The notes beneath the pieces were generated by a model that was not told the DNA's origin, made no database searches, and was given only the letters and a program-made list of their open reading frames with translations. DNA of 64,000 bases, from assembly GCA_024036415.1 (NCBI GenBank), contig JAMWET010005032.1:62001-126000 (forward strand), written 5' to 3'. Position 1 is the first letter of the stretch, and each line of letters opens with the position of its first letter. The stretch comes from Prochilodus magdalenae. Its lineage: Eukaryota; Chordata; Actinopteri; Characiformes; Prochilodontidae. Position numbers and translations under genes: made by a program. Below, piece by piece: positions 11,250 to 23,047 of this stretch.

Positions 11250-11570
11250 CTGCACTTCTACAAGGTGCAGAAAATGTGGAACTGGAAGATACCTGCTGAT
11301 TTCCACATGAAGCCGCGCGTGAAGTTTCTGCGCTACAGATTTCAGTGTACGGACCAGTCGGCCTGGCAGAGGAACAGCAGACCCGCCCACTAGCCTTAGA
11401 CTTCATGTTGTGTGTGTCGGTTTTGTTGTTTTGTTGTTAACTATTTAAACATTCGGATGACACTGTAAGGTTACTCTCTATTGCGCCTCGTTTTGAATAC
11501 CCTGTAATTACTTCCTGCATTGACGTAAGGCAGCACGGGCGGGATGGTCCCGGGGGGTGGGGTTAATGAA
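11250..11570. promoter_or_regulatory. GC-rich, promoter-like patch with a CRE half-palindrome
   Basis: An island of higher GC and CpG in AT-rich sequence. It contains TGACGTAA at 11521-11528 and a run cagcacgggcgggatggtcc. On the - strand an ATG at 11406 begins a 38-codon frame up to a possible donor at about 11292. No further exons of a - strand gene could be joined, so this is only a candidate promoter or first exon. Confidence 0.25.
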
Positions 11571-11929
11571 ATAAAAATAAAAAAAAACAGTAATGAGACT
11601 TGGACAAGACAAATCTCACCCCTTCAGACTTGATATTTAAAAGGCACGTGCCAGTGCAAATATTTCTGTTTCTTCTTCCGTGATGTCTTGCTGTGTTTCC
11701 ATGCCTAGCTATATGAACAATATCCTTTACATGTGTCACAGAATTGTACATTGCTAAATGTATGTCATTTGAAAATAATCTTCACATTAAATGTAACGTC
11801 TATTTTGAACATCAAACTCAGGCTTTTTTATGACCACACGTAATGGTTATATATTCCTTGGTATGCTTCCTTCTTCTTCTTCTTCTTCTTCCTACAACTA
11901 TTTATGAATACACATATATATACACCAGC

Positions 11930-12345
11930 CATAACCACCTTCTTGTATCTACACTACTGTCCATTTTATCAGCTCCACTTACCATATGGGAGCACTCTGT
12001 AGTTCTACAATTAAAGGAATTCCTTCAGCCCTGTTCTTCAATATTGTGGACCCTCACAGAGCAGGTGAATCATTCTCAGTACTGCAGTGACACTGACGTA
12101 ACGTTGGGGTGAGTGGATCAGCCAGAGCAGTTTTAAACACTGTGTCCGCTCACTATCCACTCTATTAAACACTCCTACCTTGCTGGTCCATCTTGTAGAT
12201 GTAAAGAGACGGTAGCTCAGCTGCTGCTGCAGAGTTTGTGTTGGTCATCCCCGAGTCCTTCATCAGAGGTCCCAGGACACTGCCCACAGGATGCTGTTCG
12301 CAGGATAGGTTTGGTTGGTGGGCTATTCAATATTATGGCTGATGG
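11930..12345. repeat. Dispersed fish repeat (SINE/MITE-like)
   Basis: Blocks such as ccattttatcagctccactt, cagtgacactgacgt, tccactctattaaacactcc, cttgtagatgtaaag and cccaggacactgcccac occur in the order I know from a very common dispersed repeat of otophysan fish genomes. This copy is degenerate. The family name is not asserted. Confidence 0.6.
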
Positions 12346-15255
12346 GTGTATATGACATTGTGCACCTTTAAAGGATTGGTTGTAGATATATGCTGAGCAG
12401 TCTCGTTTAGCGGTATACTCCTGTAATAAAGTCAATTCAAAAACAAAATTCATAATTCATGTCAATATCAAGTATGGCTCATCATACACAGTCATGTAAA
12501 ATTTTGAGCACTCTTTCTCAAACATGATTTTCAATATTTGCTCAAGGAAATATAAAGTACACAGTGTCTCTGTATGTATGTGCGTTAAGAAATAACCAAA
12601 GTGTTATGTAAGTAAACTAAAACACAACCTAGGTTTTAAGTGCAGAAGTATTTAAATGTTTAGATTTTTAGAGGACAGAGTTGGTGTTGTTAGCTGTCCT
12701 GCACAGCATGTTGGTGCAGGAGTAATGAAAATGAGCTCAACAGCAGACATTCAGCATGTACGTCCAAATCTATGTGAACGGTGTAGAAACCATTTTTATG
12801 CATCAGCCTTATTTTGTAGGGGCTCTGAAGTAATTGGACAAAGTAACATGCAGTCAGTGAATGCTAGTTTCTTCCCTTCTCCATATCTGTCGCCTCCCAT
12901 CAGACCAGTGCATTTCTATTTCAGTCTAATTAGGCTCTTTGGACCTTATATTGAGAACGAACAGGAACATACTCCAAATGCTTTCAACCAACTTCGGACC
13001 TTCTACCTGCTACTACAACTGAAACAATGAGGGGATATTTGTACAATGTGCTGAATATTTGAGCCTCTAAAAATGAAGGGCTGTGTATGAAAACAGGTCT
13101 AATCTTTCCATCACGCAACCCATTCAGATGTAGACATCCTCAAATTAAAGCGGAAGGACGCCACCATCACAGATAATATTCAATATTTTATATTACTTAA
13201 TGCCTGCCTCCGGCATTCTGTGCTTGAAACAAAAACATTAATTTTGCATTACAATATACAGATTGGTGTCTCTGTAGAGGGCATGCCATTATTTATAATT
13301 TCTATATTTTATTATTTATTTATTTTTTTTTACAAAATTAAAAAACATTACCTGCTTCTTGCAAGGCATTACCGTGTGTCAATAGGCGGGGGAGGGCAAT
13401 ATCACATTAACAATATAATGTTACACCCGCCAGAATCAAGGGCTGGGCAATATGATGACATGTATTGTTACTGTAATAAATCAACATATGTAACACTGTT
13501 TTATGTTTATTCTAAGCATATTGTGAATACTGACACTACAAAACCATATTTGGATTATGTTTAAAATATTGGGTATGTAGCTCCTGAGAGTATAATTTTA
13601 ATGGGCCACTTTTCAATGTTAAAAAAAAAAGAAGTACCGACACAGATGAAGTTTTGCAAATTTTCATATTTTCAAAAACATATGTTTTATTTGAAACATA
13701 TCAATACACAAGGTGTTGTTCACATGCGTAACAAAATAATTTAGCTGTGTCTCTAATAGAGATATCTAATGACTAAACTGAGACTGATGATTGTAATATT
13801 AGAAATTACCAGCGTATTCTCTCGCCACACCATATTGCTCTTCCTGCTTCAACAGAATCAAAGCTCGACCAACTGGAGCCACTGCATATTATGCATCAAT
13901 GTTTAGTGTCAGTCATCACATAGTCCGCGCCAAATTCACAAAACACATGTGTCACCCTTGGCCCATTACATATGCACATAAATAGAGTCTCTACTTTGGC
14001 TATATACACAGTAGACTTTCCTATAGCGAGAAAGGCAGCTCTTTTTCTTTATTCTAAATAAACCCACACCTCTATCTTCCCCCCACATCCTCTGCCGCAC
14101 GGCTAACCTTTTAAAAAATAATAATAATATGGTCATCTAGCACAGCAAATTGCATCAAAATAAATTTGACTGAAGACTAAGGCAAACGTGGGTCTGTAGT
14201 CACAAAGCACTCTGATCTTGGATCACTTTTCTTGCTCTGTTTGGAGAACAGCTAATGTGGTGCAAATTAAAAGCGGATCTGGAAACTACATCGAGCCTGT
14301 GCACGACAACCCCGAGTCTTACTGATTCCATAACGTCGCTGTCTGAACAATATCTCATATCATAATGGTAACAGTACAGGAACTTTATCATGACATCTTC
14401 ACACAAAGCAAAGGGTACCTGAAAAGTAAGCTTAAAATGGATTGGCATGACCGCGCTAATAAGCATTGCGTGTTAGACTCTGTCTGAGCAACTCAGTGTA
14501 ACACAGATGCTTCTTGAGGGGCTCTTGGTTCACTGATATGTAATCAATCCATGTTTAATTCTTCAATGGGATGAGATTACCCTGCAGAGATGCTGCAAAC
14601 GAAACCTCTTAGTAATTTAAAAACCAAATACTTGGAAGCAGGTGCAACTTCAAGCTTTGTATGGTGTGTTAAATACATATCGGTACAGTTCTGAAACTCA
14701 AAAAGGTGAAGTGATGAAGGGTCAACACAACCGGAACAAAACAGCTCTCAGTGAAATGAGCGAATATGCACCATGTGCAACTCTTTCTGCATCAGAATTA
14801 TGAACAGCTTATCTGACAGTCTTGCTAATGCTATGCTAAACCTGCATGGAGGGAAGGGCAAAAACAAGAACAGGTTCTTTTACAAATACCATCCCCTCAC
14901 ACTCTTTGTGAGTCAGACAAAGAAATATCAAAACTTAATACTCATACGCATATATGTTGTTACAGGAGTTGAAGCCTCACTCAGGAAAAGCTACCACTGG
15001 CAAGAAAGCCTTCAAAGAAGGCAACAACCTCCAACTACAAGTATCCACCATACCTGTCTGAAAAATCTGATACAAAGCAAAGCATTACAGTTACATAACA
15101 ATATAGGTCTATGTATCATGAATGCATTCCTAACACCATATTCATTCTACTTCTTCAGTAGGGCATGTTTGTTAAGTCCTATTATCAGTTGATGAGAACT
15201 AGTCCTGGCTGCAGAGCTGTTTTGGTCATTCCAGATTAGGACTTAACCCGAACTC
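12346..15255. other. Intergenic stretch between the mini-exon gene and hsf1
   Basis: No supported gene. The longest open frames here (12656-13030 and 14773-15192, both +) resemble no family I know and lack start or splice context. The stretch is AT-rich with short homopolymers. Confidence 0.5.
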
Positions 15256-15261
15256 TTTATT
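15256..15261 (-). terminator. hsf1: hsf1 poly(A) signal candidate
   Basis: TTTATT on the + strand is AATAAA on the - strand, 266 bp past the hsf1 stop codon, the first such hexamer downstream. Confidence 0.5.
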
Positions 15262-15526
15262 AAAAACCGACTGAGTAAGGAATTAAAACGTGCGCATTTC
15301 ACAGCACCAAATCTATAAACAATGCAATTATGAGGAAACAACGGCTTAATATACTTTTCTACTGCTTTCAGACGTTGTGGGGTTATGAATTAAAAGGTCT
15401 AACAGGGTGAATGTTGATCTAACTTTAACATATAAAGAAAAAAATAAACAACACTCAACAGAAAACAGGAAACAATTCACACATGTAAATCCCTTTAAAA
15501 CAAAAAAAATAATTCTGCCTCCGCTA

Positions 15527-15726
15527 CTATAACTTGGGGTCTTCGGGAACCGCTGTGTGGTAACCAGTGGTCAGGAGTGAAATGGTGGGATCGTCTACAG
15601 GGTCTGGGCCAAAATAAGAGTCCCCCTCCAATTCCAGTAAAATGGGCAGGTCCTCCCCAGCTGTGTCTGTGGTGATTGGGTCAGGTAGTACCAAAGGCTG
15701 AGCTGTGTATTGAACCAGCTGTTTTC
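15527..15726 (-). CDS. hsf1: hsf1 exon 13 (activation domain and stop)
   Basis: 200 bp to TAG at 15527-15529. Encodes [20 protein letters not shown], then an acidic stretch ([14 protein letters not shown]) and DDPTISLLT, as in human HSF1. Confidence 0.97.
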
Positions 15727-18700
15727 CTGGAACATAATATATACATATATATTGTTCTATTAAAACAACATTTTTGGTAGCATAACATGTTAGATGGTAT
15801 GTAACAAGGTAAAATACAAAGGAAGTAATTAGTAACTTTAGGTTTTAATGGCAAATACCCGATTTAGCGTAATCTGCACCAGACTCTGTCTCTCTGGCAG
15901 GCTCTGGAGAGAGTAATTCTTGAATCTGTAATTAGATCAGTTTAAGAAGCTGTTATCCATTACAATACAATCAAGAACCAAAGACAGTCAGCCAACAAGA
16001 ACAAAGTGGTATGTAAATTTAATGAAGAATATAACAAGGTTTTGGTTATATTCTATACATAAACTACACATTACATTACATTATATTTGATTTTATGTTA
16101 CATTAAGCCTTATGGAACAGTACACTTGATCAAGCAGTAACACCAGAAAATAGCATGTAGAAATACACTCATCATTTAAAAAAAAAAAAGAAAAAAAAGG
16201 TTGCACTCAGAAGAAATCAGCTGACAGGAATCAAGGATCTTTGAGACATACACAAACCACAAAGGGAGAGCACCAACAAATTGGCAGACATGTGCGCAGT
16301 GATCCAACAGCCACAACTTCGGATATTTATAGAACAGCGACGCCCTCAACAAGTCAAACTGTTAGAACTAGTACCAGTGGCCAACGGTTGCACAACGCAG
16401 GACTACATGCATGCAGAATGTTACAACGATTACCCTCAACACCATGTCAGCTCAATAATACTGCCCATATAAGTCTAAATTCCATAGGTTTTTGTTCCTG
16501 GTAACCTTTTATTGCATTGCATTCCCACACTTTGTTCTGGGTGCTACTTTTCTACCTTTTTGATAATGAGTGATGAGATTAGATAATTTCACTTGAAGAC
16601 ACCATTTTTTGCAGCATATTAAGATCTGCAAATAATACATTGGGGTTGCATACATCTTTAACACAGTTTCAGGAAGTGACAGCATCTTTTTGGAACATAA
16701 GTGCACGAATTTGTGAAGCAAAGTCAATAGTCATACTTACGCTAGTCAAGCTGTCCAGGTCGATATCAGAGCCGGAGTTTGCACTAAATATCTATAAAAA
16801 CAAAAGAATACAAGTAAGCAGCAGCTCATTACCAACTGAACAACTCTCCTCTACTTGAACAGGATCAACAGGATCTACTGTGAAATAAAGAAACAACTCT
16901 TTAATAAGTTTTACTCTCTGCTTTTCTACCACAACATTATAACCTGTACAATAAGAGTGTCACAAGTTAACATTCAGTGATGTTTTACTGGACGACAGCA
17001 AAAGGACACTTACATCGAAGAGAGGTGAAGAATCAAAATTGATGGACTGTGCATTAAGGATTGACTGCAAGTTTTCTAAGCCACTGTCTATGTTGTCCAG
17101 GTGGTCACTGAGCTCAGTCCTGGACAAAGAAACAAACAAAGAAAACAAAACATTTTACATTTAGGTGTCAGGAACTATTTCTCTACCAAGGTTTTGTTAG
17201 AAAAGAAACAGTCTTTAAGGTGAAGAAAAAATAAATAAATAAAAAAACATGAAAAAGTAAATTATTGTCAGTGAAAAAGCTACAGAGCTGTGCCACACGC
17301 TGGGGAAATTGGGGAAACAGGAGTGTCCCTTGTATTTTTTTTTTTTTGCATCATGTTGGAAGGGATGCCCCACTATGTAAATGTCTGCCCAGAAAGGGGC
17401 ATTTGAAGAAGCACATGCATTTCAGTCTATATGCCATGCCAAACCCAAAATGACCAAATAGTAATATATCTAGAAAAAAGCCATCACTGAATATCATGCC
17501 ATCACACAAGTATTTCGAAAGGAGAGCTGTGGCACTTGTCCCAATGCTCGGTGCATTAGCTCATAACAACAACAACAACAGTATGCCTGAGCTACCAGTC
17601 AACCCTAAGCAAATGAGTAAAACAGGAAGATCACTGCTGGCTCAGAAGCACTGTTCTTGAAATGAGTAATAGTCAGTGTTCATATGGATATAAACTGGAA
17701 TGAACTAGAGAAACAATTCAGCAGTATGTAGGGCTGCACAACATAAAACAAAATGCCAATTGCAACAGAGATACAACACAACATATTAAAAACACACTGG
17801 TGTATCTTTAAGATGATGTGGCCCTGCATTATTTTCACCAAAAATACCAAATTGCAAAACATAAATTCCCTGATTCATGATTTTTCATCTGTAGGATCTG
17901 AGATTTGGTCACCTCTCAAAATAAAAAGGCCTCTTTACACACATACTACCATAGTCTTCAATATTAGTATTGCAAAGGCCAATAATTAATATTGCTCTAC
18001 TGAATAAAAAAAAGATATACTGTGCAGCTCCAATACATTGCATACATAATAACTCATGTGAACACTGGGGAATTCTTGTAGGTGAGCACTGAGGTCTATA
18101 GCCATCGCTGTCCATGGTTAGCATGAATGGGCCTTGGTAGCTTTTGAAGCACAGCACTGCGTGTTCTGGGAATGGCGCGGCCAACTGAAATGCTAACCCT
18201 GTATGTGCTCTGAGGTGAGGAGACGAGGAGGAGAGGCTGGGGAAAAGGCGTGAGACCTCAGACATCTGGGGGGAACTGAAAAGATAGAAGCACAACATGG
18301 CACTGGAAATAGTGGGAGGGGATGCACTATACAATTACTGCGCTCTCCCACTTAGTAAAGCTTGATTGAAAGTTTCTATGGAAATAGGAGTACAACTGAT
18401 ATTATGGTACAGGTTGCTGACATGAAATCAAGTCTAACGGCATTATGCCACAAAGTGGTAGTTAATATGGATCCAATCTGTTCAAAACCTTGTAATCACT
18501 TACGTAAACTTTTATTCTATGGTAGATCAATAATATTAAGGGATGTTTGTGGCCTAAAGGATGAGAGCAGTTATAGTACAGCACAAATTACATTACAAAC
18601 AGCAGGTCTTTACAGTTGAGTTCATGAAGCCAGTCATTAAAAAGCCTAAGATTGTGTAATGTTATTGTAGTTAATATGCTACAGATAAAGGGCACATTTG

Positions 18701-21700
18701 GCATGAGAATGCATTTAAGACTCTGTATATGCCTGAAGACATATACAGATAACACAGATCATATAGTAAGATTAAAACAGTAACAACTGCATTTAATACA
18801 ACAATTAGCAAAAATATTGAGAGCAATAAAAGCTTGTTAGCTACAATTAGCATGGTGCAAATTAGATCATGCTAAGTGGACTCAAGCAACCTTCATTATT
18901 AGCAAGCTCGGGATATTGGGGAAAAAGTACGACCTAATAAAATTCAAGAACAATGTTACACTATTGTGGTTACAAAGAGCATTATTTGAGCATAATCATG
19001 GTCTTATGATTGTTAATCATAGCGGAATTTTAATTAAGTTTCTAACTCCATTATAGCACCTAAAAGTTCAGGGGCCTCATTTATAAAACAGTGGTATACA
19101 GAGATTGGATCAAAAGTGTTGCAGGACCGCAAAAACAAAAATAATAACAGGTGTCTGAGGCAAGTATGAAACAATAGCATGTGGTGATATCCATCACAGA
19201 AATACGTGGTGTTTTTAAAGCACTGGTGTCTGAGTAATGGCAATTCAGATGTGGAGATTTCTCTGAATTCCCAGAATTCCCAGAAATTCCTGAATTGATA
19301 TTATTCACTGAAGAGGGTGAAATACCTACAATCCTTGTACCTTGCAATTCTCGGCTGAGAAATATTCTTTAATACTCAGAATCTTAGCTGATGCAGTTTT
19401 GGTCTCAAACATCACCATTCAAAGGACTCTGCCTTTTTTGGATCCTTCTTTTACATGTAAACATGGGTGCATTATATGTTTAAGAGGTTCTTTGTTCTTT
19501 CTATATTTTCTAATTTTCTTAATCTTAAACTGCTCCTGTCCAATTTGGAATGAGCTAAATTTTAGAATAAATGCATATTTCTAAAAAAAAAACAAAACAA
19601 AGAAGCTCTGAAGATAAAAAATACAATATTTTTATCTTGTGCCACAAAAGTCGATTTATAAGTCACAGTTTTCTGTTGTTGATTTGGATTTTATGTACTG
19701 TTCCAACTTTTCTAAAACAGGGTTAGCACATCTATGCTTACATATATGTACATTACTGTTTTGTTTTTAAATAATTAAATTAATAAAACAACAGTTTCAC
19801 CTGTAAAACCACTACACAAGTCTGTATTTGTAGAAAGGATATTTTCTTCTTTACAGCCTTTATTGCTGGACACACTTGAATTAGTTAAAAGCAAACTTAT
19901 TTATTTGTACCAATTTCTGTGAAATTGGTCATTTTTTAAAATAAATTAAAAAAAAATGTGGACATACATATTTAAGCTTATGTTCATTTTTAGAAATCTT
20001 GATAACTCCTAACTTTTAGAAGGCATGCAAAGGCTAAGACTAATGAAAAGATTAATGAATTGTGTGGGAAATTTATACAAACATTTTATAAATAAGGCCC
20101 GATACAAAAGTGGATCATGGCAGATTTGGAGGTTATGAACTGCAGACACAGCAGAACACGGCCTGTACACGAATGTATGTCTGAGAAGCTTGTCCGAGGT
20201 GGAGTTAGGTATAGTTACAGTAAAATAGGGTCACACTGCAGTCTGGACCATGGAGGGTCATACTCACTTGTCCAAGCGTGCCACACTTAAACATTTGTGC
20301 TCTGCAGGGGGCGGAGTTGGGGCAGGTGTGGTTTCGCTTTCCTGCAGGATGGAGTTGATGAAAGTGGTGGGAGAAAGGGGTGTATCAGCAGGCACACTTG
20401 ACCCTCCCCCAACTTCCACCTCCACAGGACACACTTCTTCTATCTCAGGAGAGTGCGTTGGACTTGAAGGCTCTTCCTTAATGTGCACCAATGGACTCGT
20501 TCTGTTAACAGTGGGGGGTATTTCTTATTAGAGGTGTGTTATTTCATTTTAAAGGTAACTGCTGACAAGACAATGTCCTACCCAAATGTGACAAAAACAC
20601 TTTTCTAAAAATTTCTAAAAACACAAACTAAGATATCCTGGATTCTAAAGCAGCCTCATTTATACTGGATTAGGTCTGACTAGAGGACGTAACGAAATGA
20701 GGTCATGTAATTACCTCTTTTTGGGATCAAGTATTCAGTTCTAATGAGCTGCACCCCTAAACTAGCCGAGAACCGGTCCTCATGTATTCTGGTCAAGTGT
20801 GCCCTTCAATTCATTTACATTTTAACAAAGTGTGCACACACGTTTTTAAATACACTCACAATCAATAAAATATTTGCATCCAGAAGTAAGTGACTGCAAT
20901 GCTATTCATGAGAAAGATAAAGGTTACCAGGAACAATAAATTATGAAAAATTTTAACTGATATGGACACAAATTACTGAGTTACACATACAGAAGTAATG
21001 TCTCTCAGTATGGCATTGTGCTGCCAGGTTTGCTAATGCAGCAATTATGCTGGCACTAGAAGGATGACCGGCCGAGTGTGAAACTTGAATCATTCGCATG
21101 TCTCACAAAGTCGAACCTATCCACTAATTTACATTCCAGTCAGTTGATACTTTCTGGGCATTTGTGCTAACTATTTTTTTTAGATTATACAATTAGTACA
21201 ATATTATATACAATTAGTGTATTATTTGGAAAGTTCTATACAGCTGTATTTGCCTCTTAGTCATCATCATTATACAGCCCTTGCTCTCAGGTCAGTCCTG
21301 AAGGCCCACCTGCAATTATATATTTAGTCAGCCCAAGAAATACTTGGTATATGGCTTATGACTTAGGTATTTAACTGACAATGAAAATAACAAATTATAT
21401 ACATTTCAACAGTTACATGCAAAAGGTTTTCAGAGTTTGATACCATCAAACTACAAACTGGCGCTCAGTTTACAACGAATACTTATTACAGAGACTATCT
21501 ACCAAGTTACTGCCAACAACAGATTAAAAAAAATATTTACAACAGAACATACTAGATTTGGTCTGTTTGGTTATATATTACACAAGCCATTTATGTCAGG
21601 CAGCCTAATGCATATACAACAAGGAAGCTCTGAGCTGGGACTTCGGTTGTTGTACTCTGTGCTTGTAAAACTGGAAGTAGAAGCAGTGTAAATTGAACGG

Positions 21701-23015
21701 ATGGTCACTGAAACACTGTGCTCACTGTAGATTTGTATTTGATGGGGGAAAGTGTTGTCATAGCAACAGACTAACACCTATGGTGAGCCACTGCTGTGTT
21801 TAACACATCTACTACCTTCACCAATTAAAAAAAAAAAAAAAAAAGGGAAAAAAAAGAGAGAGAAGAGAGTTTGTATTTTTGGATAGAGACTTGCCTGTCC
21901 TCAATCCAGTCTTCCCTGTCAACAGGGCTGGACTGGGCCATATCAGTGATATCAGAGATGATGGGGCCAGTTTTGACAGGCGCACTGGAAGAGAAGATGC
22001 CTGTTCCGGCAAAAGACGGGCCAGTAGGCTGGAAGGAAAGGAAAGGTGGGTGTTTGGTGGGGGGTGGGGAGGACAAACAATCATTTGAAACACTAAAACA
22101 CTACTGCATACATTAGTACAGTAGCCCCACATTAAGGTACTTTTAAAACGTTGATTACATTCTGTGCATGACAGTTAAAGTAATTAAACAACATCAGTAT
22201 TGCTAAAGTAGGATAATGTTCCATTTTACGGAAAGTCTAATGCTTTCAGTTACTCATTTATGAATAAAACAAAGAACAAGGTGCTAAGCCCAGAGTGCTC
22301 ACAGAAAGGGTGGGTGAAGGCTCCAGAGAGTACTGCCTGCTGTATTTAGGCATAGAGTGTGCTGTGCTGCTATCATTCAGCATTAGGGGCCTAAACAGAG
22401 TGATTAAGAGAACACAAAGAGAGTGAAAAGAACAATCATGGCAAACTTTTCTATTTGAAGGGGAAAAAAATCTCAAACATTTAAACAGACGTTTATACAG
22501 AAATAAACATTTATACAAGTCCCATAAAGTTTTACAGGTCTGACTATGGTATTAAAGTAGACAGCGCATTTGTAAAATATCTGAATGACTTGCATCTTTC
22601 GTTTCACTCCGAGAACTCTGTTGGACCTTGCCAATGTAACCAGGAACTGGATGAGCTATGGAGACAGAAAATAAAGTTAGACCCTAAAGACACTTTTTCC
22701 ACCCGTACAAATCAAGGGGATTGAGTTCCTCTACTCTTTGTTTTAGTTTGTCTGCTTTTAATCTTGGTATAACTGATGTAAAAATCAAGATGTGCCACTT
22801 CTGGCAATAAAAATGATCAAGCTATTTGGTATACATTACAACAGAAGACGCAAAATCAGAAATAAAAAACCTAATAATTTTACACGTCTTAGAGATTTTG
22901 GATATTTTTGGGAAAAATCCATTTTGTAAACAAGTTTTTTATAACTTTATATATGCAAAAATTACCTCACCACAGGAAAATGGTCTAATCCAGTTACTTG
23001 TAATTAGCCGCCGCC

Positions 23016-23047
<32 letters not shown>

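Noticed and set aside
13380..13460. Palindromic ends around cgggggagggcaatatcac ... gggctgggcaatatgatg as a MITE
   Set aside because: Repeats are direct and too short to define element ends.
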